A stretch of DNA of 64,000 nucleotides from CAIYZT01 sp947461435. GTDB taxonomy: Bacteria > Pseudomonadota > Alphaproteobacteria > Rhodobacterales > Rhodobacteraceae. Each line of letters starts with the position of its first letter. The stretch's first letter is position 1. Shown here piece by piece: positions 8,313-16,244 of this stretch. The DNA lies in assembly GCA_965284435.1 (NCBI GenBank), contig OZ260083.1, positions 3,348,001 to 3,412,000 on the forward strand, in the 5' to 3' direction. The notes beneath the pieces are model-generated. The model saw only the letters and a program-made list of their open reading frames with translations, was not told where the DNA came from and did no database searches. The position numbers were made by a program, and so were the translations under genes.

Positions 8313-9260
8313 CTAGATTCGGATGACCTGGCATTCCGTCAAGTAGCGCCGCACATCGTCTAGACGGCACAAGTCCGTTGCGGCCGTTGTTACGGCCGAA
8401 CTGGCCGACGCCGTGGCCATCGCAAGCGCCTCTGCGGCATTTTGACCGCGCGCACGCGTCAAGACATAGCCCGCCACGAAACTGTCGCCCGCACCAATGG
8501 TTGACACAACGGTCACCTTGGCGGCGTTGCAAAACAGTCTTTCTTCGGCATTGGCCAAAACTGACCCATCGGCCCCGCGCGCCACGATCACGGTTTTCGC
8601 CACGCCCCTTGCGACAAGTTCGCCAGCAAAAGCAGCGCTGTCCTCTCGGGTGGTCAAGGGGCGATGCGCCAGTTGTTCAGCTTCGTAGCCGTCCATCCGC
8701 AGCACATCCAAACCCGGGATCGGGTTGGTCACCGCTTCGACAAGGGCCGGGCCGGAGGTGTCTAAAATCACCATCAAGCCGGGCATGGCCCTTGCCAGTT
8801 TTGCTGGAAAATCCAAGGGCACACCGGGCGGTTGGCTGCCGGAAATGACGGAGTATGCCCCCGCGCGGGCCGAAGCGCGCAGCAAAGTGAAAACGCGTTC
8901 CTGATCGGCCTCGGCCCACTTGGGCCCCGGCAACATAAAGCGGTATTGATGGCCCGTGGCCTTTTCGGTCACGGTCAGGCTTTGGCGCGTCTCGCCGGGT
9001 GCAGTCATGGCCAAAAAGGGCACGCCTTCGTTGCGGATCAATCCGGCCAAACGGTCCCCGGTCAGCCCGCCAAGCGCGACAAGGGCCAAACTTTCCCCTC
9101 CCAGTGCCATAACAGCCCGCGACACGTTCAGACCGCCACCGCCCGGATCAAGAACAGGGTCTGCGCAGCGCAACTTTTCGTCCGGAACCAGATGCGCGAC
9201 TTCGGTCGACATATCCAGCGCGGGGTTCAGCGTGAGCGTAACAATAGGCACTTGTGTCAT
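8313..9260 (-). CDS. PfkB-family sugar-phosphate kinase (1-phosphofructokinase-like)
   Basis: This 315-residue kinase of the ribokinase/PfkB superfamily has the N-terminal TLNPALD block, a GGGGLNVSRA substrate motif near residue 42 and the catalytic signature GAGDSFVAGYV near residues 255-265, in which the Asp is the base. The TLNPALD...GGGGLNVSR combination is typical of the 1-phosphofructokinase / 6-phosphofructokinase II / tagatose-6-phosphate kinase branch. The exact sugar phosphate cannot be read from sequence. ATG 9260 is preferred over the GTG two codons upstream. There are no PTS or other sugar genes nearby, so it gives no pathway context. Confidence 0.88.
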   Translation of the reverse strand: MTQVPIVTLTLNPALDMSTEVAHLVPDEKLRCADPVLDPGGGGLNVSRAVMALGGESLALVALGGLTGDRLAGLIRNEGVPFLAMTAPGETRQSLTVTEKATGHQYRFMLPGPKWAEADQERVFTLLRASARAGAYSVISGSQPPGVPLDFPAKLARAMPGLMVILDTSGPALVEAVTNPIPGLDVLRMDGYEAEQLAHRPLTTREDSAAFAGELVARGVAKTVIVARGADGSVLANAEERLFCNAAKVTVVSTIGAGDSFVAGYVLTRARGQNAAEALAMATASASSAVTTAATDLCRLDDVRRYLTECQVIRI

Positions 9261-9377
9261 GGCCACTCCACTTGCCGTCTGGTTTCAGGTAACTGCAAGG
9301 CCGGGCCAAGGCCTTGCGCCGTAGGTGCACGGAAAGCCGCAAACGCTTGCGACGGTCGCATTTGGTCTTTCAAGCGA

Positions 9378-9959
9378 TCACTCGGCAATAACGATATCCG
9401 TTTCGAACGTGCCGATCTTTGCAGAATTCTTGTCACGCAGCGTTGTGATCAACCTGTATTTTCCGGCCGGAACCCCATCCAGATTATAGGTGATGTTGGC
9501 CTGAAATTCCTTGTTCGGGTAGCGAGACGACATATCAAGCTCGGTCACATTCGGCACATCCCCCAAAATCTCGCCCGAGTCTGATTGCACCTGAAGGTCA
9601 ACAAAGAAGCCAATGGAAAAAAGACCTTCGCCCGGCGATCCATACCCAAAACCAAATGGTTCGGCATAGATCACAATGGGTTCGGCAAGTTTGTACACAT
9701 TGTCTGCCCTTGGGTTATAGATTCCAAAGCCGGATGCAGGTTCAAGCACAAGCAAAGTATCGGTAAAGCCCAAACCCGGGCTTTCCTCCCAGACCGCCGA
9801 CAGGATATCGCGTGCCTCGCTCACGGCCGCGGCATAATCGCCATTGGCAAGCCGCGCTTCGACACCGGCGGCCCGGTCTGCGACCGGTCCGGCGAACGCC
9901 AGCGGGGCAAAACTGAAGATTGCGGTTATGACCAAGGCAAACGACTTTAGCATAGACAT
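9378..9959 (-). CDS. Exported protein of unknown function
   Basis: This 193-residue protein begins MSMLKSFALVITAIFSFAPLAFAG, a clear Sec signal peptide with an AFA-G type cleavage site. The mature part contains an alanine-rich helical stretch and then a beta-rich region that ends in a fibronectin-like pattern (GVPAGKYRLITTLRDKNS near residue 165). No enzyme motif is seen. It is periplasmic or outer-surface by inference. The reading frame stays open far upstream, antisense to leuA, but the signal peptide fixes the start at 9959. It is a single gene; the 151-bp gap to the leuA leader holds both promoters. Confidence 0.8.
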   Translation of the reverse strand: MSMLKSFALVITAIFSFAPLAFAGPVADRAAGVEARLANGDYAAAVSEARDILSAVWEESPGLGFTDTLLVLEPASGFGIYNPRADNVYKLAEPIVIYAEPFGFGYGSPGEGLFSIGFFVDLQVQSDSGEILGDVPNVTELDMSSRYPNKEFQANITYNLDGVPAGKYRLITTLRDKNSAKIGTFETDIVIAE

Positions 9960-10110
9960 CTCCGGTTGGACTTTGCGGCACGATAGGCGAGGGCAGGCGT
10001 TGGTGGAAGGGCGAAAGACATGGCACCTGACGGCCAATATCGGAAGGATCGAAACAAATCCCGTCCGTGCCCCCTTTTCATTGGGAATTTCCGCCGTATA
10101 GTCTGTTTCC

Positions 10111-10209
10111 ATGATCAAGGGCTTCCATAATTCGACCTGTCTGGGCACCATCTTTGGGGCCGACCTGTGTACGCGGGCCGCCCTGCCCCTTCTTCTTAGC
10201 TGCCTCTGA
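10111..10209 (+). CDS. Leucine-rich leader peptide of leuA
   Basis: This short ORF of 32 codons sits 77 bp upstream of leuA. Seven of its residues are leucine, and the end reads ALPLLLSCL, with three consecutive CTT codons at 27-29. Such a run of the regulatory amino acid just before the leader stop is the classic sign of ribosome-mediated attenuation: when charged tRNA-Leu is scarce, the ribosome stalls on the leucines and the downstream RNA folds differently. The stop codon lies inside the left arm of the hairpin described next. Alphaproteobacterial leuA leaders of this kind are known from comparative genomics. The ORF is too small for homology, so the call rests on composition, position and structure. 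Confidence 0.85.
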   Translation: MIKGFHNSTCLGTIFGADLCTRAALPLLLSCL

Positions 10210-10250
10210 GCGTGCCCATGGGCGCGACCGCTCAGAGGTGACCAGCGCCC
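10203..10250 (+). promoter_or_regulatory. leuA attenuator stem-loops
   Basis: A perfect 10-bp inverted repeat CCTCTGAGCG / CGCTCAGAGG (10203-10212 with 10229-10238) starts at the end of the leucine leader ORF. A second possible stem GGGCGC / GCGCCC (10220-10225 with 10245-10250) interlocks with the first, so the two cannot form together. A small self-complementary GCCCATGGGC lies between. This is the mutually exclusive geometry expected of an attenuator. There is no T-run after the last arm, so the switch may act on leuA translation, or through a non-canonical terminator. The leuA ribosome site AAGGAA is about 25 bp further on. Confidence 0.75.
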
Positions 10251-10286
10251 TGGACATAAAGCTAAGACACCAAAGGAACCCAAGAT

Positions 10287-11861
10287 ATGACCGACAAAGT
10301 CTCGCAACCCCGCGTCCTGATTTTTGACACAACCCTGCGCGATGGGGAACAATCGCCGGGCGCCACCATGACCCACGAAGAAAAGCTGGAAATTGCCGGT
10401 CTTCTGGATGAGATGGGCGTGGATATCATCGAGGCAGGATTTCCCATTGCTTCTGAGGGTGATTTTGCTGCCGTCAGCGAGATCGCCAAACGGTCGAAAC
10501 AGTCGACCATCTGCGGTTTGGCCCGGGCGAATTACAAAGACATCGATCGCTGCTGGGACGCGGTAAAGCATGCACGCTCGCCCCGGATCCATACCTTTAT
10601 CGGGACCTCGCCCTTGCACCGGGCCATCCCGAACCTTGACATGGATCAGATGGCCGAACGCATTCACGACACTGTCACCCATGCGCGGAACCTGTGCGAC
10701 AACGTGCAGTGGTCCCCGATGGATGCCACGCGGACAGAGCACGACTATCTGTGCCGTGTTGTGGAAATCGCGATCAAGGCTGGCGCGACCACCATCAATA
10801 TTCCCGATACCGTGGGCTATACCTATCCGTTTGAATCCGCGAAACTGATCCGCATGTTGCTGGAGCGCGTCCCCGGCGCGGACAAGATCATATTTGCCAC
10901 CCATTGCCACAATGATCTTGGTATGGCGACGGCCAATTCCTTGGCCGCGGTCGAGGCCGGCGCCCGGCAAATTGAATGCACAATCAATGGCTTGGGAGAG
11001 CGGGCGGGCAATACGGCCTTGGAAGAGGTTGTGATGGCGATGCGGGTGCGCAACGACATCCTGCCCTATGGGACAAGGATCGACACAACCAAGATCATGA
11101 ACCTGTCGCGCCGCGTCGCCGCAGTGTCGGGTTTTGCGGTTCAGTTCAACAAGGCCATCGTGGGAAAGAACGCTTTCCTGCACGAAAGTGGCATCCATCA
11201 GGACGGCGTGCTCAAGAACGTTCAGACCTTTGAAATCATGCGCCCCGAGGATATCGGCCTGACCCAGAAGAACATTCAGATGGGCAAACATTCAGGCCGC
11301 GCGGCCTTGCGATCCAAGCTCAAAGATCTGGGCTTTGATCTTGCCGACAATCAGTTGAACGACGTCTTCGTTCGGTTCAAGGCGCTTGCAGACCAGAAAA
11401 AGGAAGTCTTTGACGAAGATCTGGTGGCCTTGGTGGCCGACGAGGCGACCACTGATGAAGGAGATCATCTTTCGGTAAGGCGACTTCGGGTGGTCTGCGG
11501 CACCGAGGGCCCGCGAGAGGCCGAATTGACGCTTTTGGTGGGTGGGGTTGAAGCCTCGATCGATGCCACGGGCGATGGCCCAGTGGATGCCGCCTTCAAT
11601 GCGGTCGACATGCTTTATGCCCACAATGCCAAGCTGGAGGTGTATCAGGTTCACGCTGTGACGGAAGGGACGGATGCCCAAGCCACGGTTTCGGTGCGAT
11701 TGTCCGAGGATGGCCGCATTGCAACCGGCCAATCCGCCGATACAGATACCGTCGTGGCCAGCGTAAAAGCCTATGTCAATGCACTGAACCGTCTGATCGT
11801 GCGGCGGGGCAAGACGGCCCCTGACAGTGACGTAAAGATGGTGAACTACAAGGACGCCTGA
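10287..11861 (+). CDS. leuA: 2-isopropylmalate synthase
   Basis: LeuA condenses acetyl-CoA with 2-ketoisovalerate, the first committed step of leucine synthesis. The 524-residue protein has the DRE-TIM metallolyase signature DTTLRDGEQSPGATMT (residues 13-28), the metal-binding THCHNDLGMATANS (about 206-219) and NGLGERAGN. A C-terminal regulatory domain (about residues 390-524) gives leucine feedback inhibition in this family. ATG 10287 is preceded by AAGGAA. It is transcribed alone behind the leucine leader and attenuator, so expression should rise when leucyl-tRNA is low. It ends at a convergent hairpin shared with manB. Confidence 0.97.
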   Translation: MTDKVSQPRVLIFDTTLRDGEQSPGATMTHEEKLEIAGLLDEMGVDIIEAGFPIASEGDFAAVSEIAKRSKQSTICGLARANYKDIDRCWDAVKHARSPRIHTFIGTSPLHRAIPNLDMDQMAERIHDTVTHARNLCDNVQWSPMDATRTEHDYLCRVVEIAIKAGATTINIPDTVGYTYPFESAKLIRMLLERVPGADKIIFATHCHNDLGMATANSLAAVEAGARQIECTINGLGERAGNTALEEVVMAMRVRNDILPYGTRIDTTKIMNLSRRVAAVSGFAVQFNKAIVGKNAFLHESGIHQDGVLKNVQTFEIMRPEDIGLTQKNIQMGKHSGRAALRSKLKDLGFDLADNQLNDVFVRFKALADQKKEVFDEDLVALVADEATTDEGDHLSVRRLRVVCGTEGPREAELTLLVGGVEASIDATGDGPVDAAFNAVDMLYAHNAKLEVYQVHAVTEGTDAQATVSVRLSEDGRIATGQSADTDTVVASVKAYVNALNRLIVRRGKTAPDSDVKMVNYKDA

Positions 11862-11868
11862 AAAACGA

Positions 11869-11898
11869 ACGGCTTGGCTGTTTTGAACGCCAAGCCGT
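11869..11898 (-). terminator. Convergent terminator between leuA and manB
   Basis: A perfect 10-bp inverted repeat, ACGGCTTGGC / GCCAAGCCGT, has a 10-base loop. On the minus strand it is followed by TTCGTTTTTC, so it looks like an intrinsic terminator for manB. On the plus strand it follows the leuA stop by 7 bp without a good T-run, so it may work in that direction only weakly. Confidence 0.8.
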
Positions 11899-11919
11899 CC
11901 ACCTACGGGCGGGGTCGAT

Positions 11920-13290
11920 TTACGCCCTTAAAAGATTTTCAATCGCCGTCACTTGCTGGGCCACAATAGCTGCATCCCCCAAGGATTCGACGTTCAACCG
12001 AACAACCGGTTCGGTGTTCGATGACCGCAAACTGAATCGCCATGTCCCAAACGACAGCCCCAAACCATCGGTCAGGTCGATCCAGGTTGCCCTTGGCTCA
12101 TAGGCGGCACGAACCCGGGCCACGGCGGCGCCAGGATCAGTGAGGTGAAAGTTGATCTCTCCAGAGGAGGGAAAGGCGCTGCGACGCAGGGATACCAGAT
12201 CTGCAAGGGATTGGCCCCGTCGGGATACCAATTCTGCGATCAATAGCCACGGGATCATCCCGGAATCGCAATGCACGAAGTCACGGAAATAATGGTGCGC
12301 CGACATCTCGCCGCCATAGACGGCGCCTTCATTGCGCATCGCCTGTTTCAGGAACGCATGTCCCGTGCGCGACTGAACGGCGCGGCCCCCAAGGCGGCGA
12401 ACAACATCCAACGTGTTCCAGATCACGCGGGGATCATGCACGATGGCCGCCCCCGGCTCTTTGATCAAGAACACTTCGGCAAGCAGACCGACGATGTATT
12501 CGCCGTCAACAAATCCGCCTTCATGATCGTAGAAAAAGCAGCGGTCAAAATCACCGTCCCAAGCGACACCAAAATCTGCGCCCTCCGCAACAACGCGCGC
12601 CGCCGTCTGCGGACGGTTTTCAGGCAACAGCGGATTGGGAATGCCATTGGGAAAGGTACCGTCCGGATCGTGGTGCATCCGCACAAAGGTGACAGGCGAT
12701 CCGCTGATCGACAATTTGGTCGCAAGGGCATCAAAGGTCGGGCCAGCAGCCCCATTGCCTGCATTGACCAAAATCTTCAACGGGGCCATGGCCGCCAGAT
12801 CGACAAACGACAAGACCCTGTCAACATAGGCCTCGCGCGCGGCCAAGCTGACATCGCGCCTATGGCCGCCGGGACGGGGCGGACCAAAATCATTCGCCTC
12901 GGCCAGTGCCTTGATATCCGCCATACCGCTGGCCGTATCCAGCGGGGCAGACCCTGCACGCACCATCTTCATGCCATTGTAATCCATAGGATTATGCGAC
13001 GCCGTCACCATTATCCCGCCGTCGGCGCCAAAATGGCTGACGGCGTAATACATCTCTTCGGTGCCCGACAAGCCAAGATCCAGAACCTCGGCTCCTTCGG
13101 CAATCATCGCGCGCGTGACCGCCTCTGCCAGCTCCTCGGACGATGCCCGGATGTCGCGGCCAATGACGACGGTTTTGGCCGACAGGGCACGAACAAAGGC
13201 GCGACCAATCCGGGCTGCGATATCAACGTCAAGATCAATGCCCAATCGACCACGAACATCATAGGCCTTGAAACACGTCAGCCCTGTCAT
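11920..13290 (-). CDS. manB: Phosphomannomutase / phosphoglucomutase
   Basis: This 456-residue alpha-D-phosphohexomutase interconverts mannose-6-P and mannose-1-P (and probably the glucose forms), feeding GDP-mannose synthesis. The phosphoserine loop TASHNP is at residues 96-101 (Ser98), the Mg2+ loop DGDFDR at 245-250, a sugar-binding GEMSAHHYF further on, and the phosphate-binding SNTEPVVR near the C-terminus. MTGLTCFKAYDVRG at 13290 is the natural start; the frame is open for 14 more codons. It is the last gene of a minus-strand run gmd, glycosyltransferase, fkbM, sulfotransferase, manC, manB, and supplies substrate to manC. Confidence 0.93.
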   Translation of the reverse strand: MTGLTCFKAYDVRGRLGIDLDVDIAARIGRAFVRALSAKTVVIGRDIRASSEELAEAVTRAMIAEGAEVLDLGLSGTEEMYYAVSHFGADGGIMVTASHNPMDYNGMKMVRAGSAPLDTASGMADIKALAEANDFGPPRPGGHRRDVSLAAREAYVDRVLSFVDLAAMAPLKILVNAGNGAAGPTFDALATKLSISGSPVTFVRMHHDPDGTFPNGIPNPLLPENRPQTAARVVAEGADFGVAWDGDFDRCFFYDHEGGFVDGEYIVGLLAEVFLIKEPGAAIVHDPRVIWNTLDVVRRLGGRAVQSRTGHAFLKQAMRNEGAVYGGEMSAHHYFRDFVHCDSGMIPWLLIAELVSRRGQSLADLVSLRRSAFPSSGEINFHLTDPGAAVARVRAAYEPRATWIDLTDGLGLSFGTWRFSLRSSNTEPVVRLNVESLGDAAIVAQQVTAIENLLRA

Positions 13291-13328
13291 CGTCCGTTCC
13301 CCCTTTTCAACAAAACCACACGGACCGA

Positions 13329-14741
13329 TCAACTGCGCGCGTAGATATCTTCGTAACGAATGATGTCATCTTCGCCCAGATAGGCACCGGTCTGCACCTC
13401 GATCAAAACCATGGGCACCTTTCCCGGATTTTCCATGCGATGGACAGCGCCCAAGGGGATATAAACAGATTGGTTTTCCGTCAAAAGTTGAACCTTGTCA
13501 TCCACAGTCACCTTGGCCGTTCCGGCCACGACGATCCAATGTTCCGACCGATGAACATGGCTTTGCAAGCTGAGCGCGGCCCCCGGATTAACATGGATCC
13601 GTTTGACCTGAAAACGCGACGACAAGATCAGCGTTTCGTACCATCCCCAGGGGCGGTGATCGCGCGGAAAATGCTCTGCTTGTTTAGAGCCGCGGCTTTT
13701 CAAGATCGACACGGCCTGTTTCACGTTCTGCGCATTCGTCATGTCGGCCACCATGACTGCATCATGCATGGCCACGGCCACGATGTTGTTCAGGCCAATG
13801 CCGACCAATTCGATGTCACCCGATTCAGACCGCAAAAGCGAGTTTTCGCAGTCCAGCGCATAGGCATGGTCTGACACCGCATTTCCGGCACTGTCGCGCG
13901 GGCTTTCCTGCCAGACAGATTCCCAGCCGCCCAGATCCGACCAATGGCCAACAAAGCGCACCATGCAAACATTCTTGGCCTTTTCCATGATGGCATAATC
14001 AATGGAGTCGTCCGGAATGGTTGCCCAAGCCGTCGGGTCAAGGCGGGTAAAGCCCAGATCGCTTGTCGCATTGTCCAAGGCCTTTTGCGCCCCTGCCAGC
14101 ATGTCAGGCGCAAACTCGGCAAAGGCGGCGACAAGCACCTTCGCCTTCGCCAAAAACACACCCGCATTCCACAAATACCGCGGATCCGCGAAAAGTTTGG
14201 CAGCTTTCTCGGCATCCGGCTTCTCGATAAACCGCTCTAGTTTTTGCACATCCGGATAAACCTCTGCTCCGGATTCAAGCCAGCCATATCCCGTTTCGGC
14301 ACGAGATGCCTGAATGCCGAAAGTCACGATTTGCCCATCATCGGCCGCAGCGCGCCCGCGCAGAACTGCGGCGCGAAACGCGCCCGGATCAGCGATGGCG
14401 TGATCCGACGGGACCAAAAGGACAAGACCCTCGGGATCTGACTGCGCGACACGCAATGCTGAAACCAAGGCCGCCGGGCCGGTGTTGCGACCATCGGGTT
14501 CAATCAACACACCCAACGAGGTGACCCCGCAGGCATCCAATTGCTCCGTCACGATAAACCGAAAGTCATTGCGGGTAATGATCAGCGGGTTCGAGAAACC
14601 TTCACCCTGAAACCGTCGGACAGAGGATTGGAAAAGGCTCTCCTCGCCCAAGATATCGCCGAATTGTTTTGGAAAACTCTTCCTCGACAAGGGCCAAAGA
14701 CGCGTTCCAGATCCGCCGCACAGCAAAATTGGTGTAATCAT
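13329..14741 (-). CDS. manC: Mannose-1-phosphate guanylyltransferase / mannose-6-phosphate isomerase
   Basis: This bifunctional 470-residue enzyme makes GDP-mannose from mannose-1-P and GTP and also supplies mannose-6-P from fructose-6-P. The nucleotidyltransferase domain opens with LLCGGSGTRLWPLSRKSFPK (residues 6-25). A type II phosphomannose-isomerase cupin follows at about residues 350-470, with the metal ligands in HVHRSEHWIVVAGTAKV. ATG 14741 is chosen because it directly starts MITPILLCGG; the frame extends 9 codons upstream to a TTG. It lies 38 bp upstream of manB and 23 bp after the sulfotransferase remnant stop, so it should share their transcript. The IS insertion upstream could be polar on it. 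Confidence 0.95.
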   Translation of the reverse strand: MITPILLCGGSGTRLWPLSRKSFPKQFGDILGEESLFQSSVRRFQGEGFSNPLIITRNDFRFIVTEQLDACGVTSLGVLIEPDGRNTGPAALVSALRVAQSDPEGLVLLVPSDHAIADPGAFRAAVLRGRAAADDGQIVTFGIQASRAETGYGWLESGAEVYPDVQKLERFIEKPDAEKAAKLFADPRYLWNAGVFLAKAKVLVAAFAEFAPDMLAGAQKALDNATSDLGFTRLDPTAWATIPDDSIDYAIMEKAKNVCMVRFVGHWSDLGGWESVWQESPRDSAGNAVSDHAYALDCENSLLRSESGDIELVGIGLNNIVAVAMHDAVMVADMTNAQNVKQAVSILKSRGSKQAEHFPRDHRPWGWYETLILSSRFQVKRIHVNPGAALSLQSHVHRSEHWIVVAGTAKVTVDDKVQLLTENQSVYIPLGAVHRMENPGKVPMVLIEVQTGAYLGEDDIIRYEDIYARS

Positions 14742-14764
14742 TGCTAAAGATGTCCCTATTCCTA

Positions 14765-15013
14765 TCAACCCAAAACATACGATTTCGCGATATCGTACAG
14801 CATGCTATCCCAATACGTAAAATCCCCCAGCACGCCCAACTGAAAATCTGAAAGGCTGCGTATTGCATCTTCAAAGCTGTCAGAACTAGACAAGGCATTC
14901 TTGACGACAACCGTGTAGTTTCCAATGAATTCCCTTTGTTGCAGTTTTTGCAGAAGCAGGTCTAAATTCTCTGTTAACCCAATGATCATATCATCCGCGA
15001 ACATGTTCCGAAC
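14765..15013 (-). pseudogene. 3' part of sulfotransferase gene split by an IS
   Basis: This is the C-terminal 81 codons of the sulfotransferase whose 5' part is at 16245-16922. Joining codon GTT at the IS right end to CGG AAC ATG here, with one copy of the 3-bp target duplication removed, restores a single frame reading AVRNMFADDMIIGLTEN. The segment FADDMIIGLTENLDLLLQKL is what is expected in the C-terminal region of Sulfotransfer_2-type proteins. Nothing is frameshifted, so the insertion looks recent. On its own this piece has no ribosome site or promoter and is unlikely to make a working protein. Confidence 0.9.
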
Positions 15014-15038
15014 TGGTCTTGTCGCGTATTTGTGCCGC
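15014..15038 (+). repeat. IS left terminal inverted repeat
   Basis: This end starts TGGTCTTGTCGCG and closes with GTGCCGC. It matches the complement of the right end at 22 of 25 positions, with mismatches at positions 14, 15 and 18. It is preceded directly by the AAC target duplication. Confidence 0.93.
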
Positions 15039-15051
15039 CCCCAGTGCTCGT

Positions 15052-15909
15052 TTAGGCCACTTGACGTTCGAAGGCCAAGGGGCTTTTGCCTCCCAATGCT
15101 GAATGCCGACGGCGCGGGTTATAGAAGCCGTTGATGTATTGGAAGATGGCGGTTTCGGCCTGGCGACGCGTTTCCCAAGACCTGCGCCAGATCAGTTCGG
15201 CCTTGATGGTTTTGAAGAAGGTCTCGACGGCGGCGTTGTCATAGCAGTTGCCTTTTCCGCTCATTGACGCTCTGAGGCCAGGCTCGCGCAGGACCTTCTG
15301 ATAGTCGTGTGAACAGTATTGGCTGCCGCGATCGCTGTGGAAGATGCAGCCCTTGGGCGGTGATCGCAGGGCAATGGCCATTTTCAGTGCCCGGATCGCC
15401 AGATCGCGCTTCATGCGGTTGCTGACGGCCCAGCCGATCACCCGCCGGGAATGCAGATCGAGGATCACCGCCAGATAGAGCCACCCCTCGCGGGTCCAGA
15501 TGTAACTGATGTCACCTGCCCATTTCTGGTTGGGCCGATCTGCCGTGAAGTCACGGTCCAGCAGGTTTGGCGCGATGTTGAACGTATGGTCGCTGTCCGT
15601 CGTCGCCTTGAATTTGCGTGTTCTTTCAACGACGATCCCGTTCTCGCGCATCAGCCGCCCGACACGGCGATGACCAACATCTAACCCGACCTCTTTCAAC
15701 TCCTCCGTCATCCTGGGCCTGCCATAGCTGCCCAAGCTCAGGCGCGACTGTTCCTTGATATGGGCCAGAACGACCATGTCTGTGTGCTGCCTGCGGCTGG
15801 CAAGGCGGCTGCGAAAGGCCCGCAAACCGCGTGGGCTGACGTTCATGACCTGACACAACCGATCCGTTGCAAAGCTGCCACGATGTTCCTCGACGAACCT
15901 AAACCTCAC
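15052..15909 (-). CDS. IS3-family transposase OrfB (DDE domain)
   Basis: This 285-residue catalytic half of the transposase shows the DDE integrase-core residues: Asp in WAGDISYIWT, Asp in FHSDRGSQYCSH and Glu in NAAVETFFKTIKAE, about 35 residues later, the D-D-35-E spacing of IS3. The HTH_21-like region with YGRPRMTEEL lies upstream. A GTG at 15909 overlaps the orfA stop (GTGA). The orfB frame is open upstream as far as the A6G slippery site, giving GHPVLREPKAVRFRF, so the working protein is probably an OrfAB fusion made by -1 frameshifting. No stops or frameshifts are seen. Confidence 0.95.
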   Translation of the reverse strand: MRFRFVEEHRGSFATDRLCQVMNVSPRGLRAFRSRLASRRQHTDMVVLAHIKEQSRLSLGSYGRPRMTEELKEVGLDVGHRRVGRLMRENGIVVERTRKFKATTDSDHTFNIAPNLLDRDFTADRPNQKWAGDISYIWTREGWLYLAVILDLHSRRVIGWAVSNRMKRDLAIRALKMAIALRSPPKGCIFHSDRGSQYCSHDYQKVLREPGLRASMSGKGNCYDNAAVETFFKTIKAELIWRRSWETRRQAETAIFQYINGFYNPRRRHSALGGKSPLAFERQVA

Positions 15910-16181
15910 GGCTTTTGGCTCGCGAAGAACTGGGTGGCCTTTTTTAGGATGTCCCTCTCCTCGCGCAATATGCGGTTTTCGCGCCGGAGCCGTTCGTTCT
16001 CAACGGCAAGTTCACGATCCTCAACCGACACCACATCCGTGTCACGATGCGCCGTGATCCATTTGTTCAGCGTTGACATCCCGACGCCAAGATCGTCGGC
16101 AATCTGTTTGCGTGAAAGCCCGCTGGTCAGCGCGATCCGCACCGCATCCTTGCGAAATTCATCCGTCCTGACTGTGCCCAT
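15906..16181 (-). CDS. IS3-family transposase OrfA (helix-turn-helix)
   Basis: This 91-residue OrfA has an N-terminal helix-turn-helix (LSRKQIADDLGVGMSTLNKW at residues 22-41) that binds the inverted repeats, followed by a leucine-zipper-like coiled coil rich in Glu, Arg and Leu (ELAVENERLRRENRIL). AAGGAG lies just upstream of ATG 16181. Near the end CTA AAA AAG contains the heptamer AAAAAAG (15939-15945), the standard IS3 -1 slippery site. It is intact and overlaps orfB by 4 bp. Confidence 0.94.
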   Translation of the reverse strand: MGTVRTDEFRKDAVRIALTSGLSRKQIADDLGVGMSTLNKWITAHRDTDVVSVEDRELAVENERLRRENRILREERDILKKATQFFASQKP

Positions 16182-16219
16182 GGTTCATCTCCTTTGCTGC
16201 ACATTACGCTATCAAAGGA

Positions 16220-16244
16220 GCGGCACCAAACCGCGACAAGACCA
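16220..16244 (-). repeat. IS right terminal inverted repeat
   Basis: This is the complement of the left end with three mismatches. It is followed by AAC (16245-16247), the second copy of the target-site duplication. It lies 38 bp upstream of the orfA start, where IS3 elements usually carry their promoter. Confidence 0.93.

Larger units (their letters stand above)
15014..16244 (-). mobile_element. Intact IS3-family insertion sequence (1231 bp)
   Basis: A complete element is bounded by 25-bp imperfect inverted repeats with 22 matches. The left end begins TGGTCTTGTCGCG and the right end is its complement ending CGCGACAAGACCA, so the element is TG...CA bounded. It is flanked by a 3-bp direct repeat AAC (15011-15013 and 16245-16247). 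It carries two overlapping minus-strand ORFs, orfA and orfB, typical of IS3. It has split a sulfotransferase gene. All parts needed for transposition look intact. A decayed relative lies at 21961-22572. Confidence 0.96.

Noticed and set aside
9960..11291. Long minus-strand open frame of over 440 codons
   Set aside because: It is antisense to leuA and lacks recognisable domains. Only the 3' part (9378-9959), with its signal peptide, is taken as a gene.
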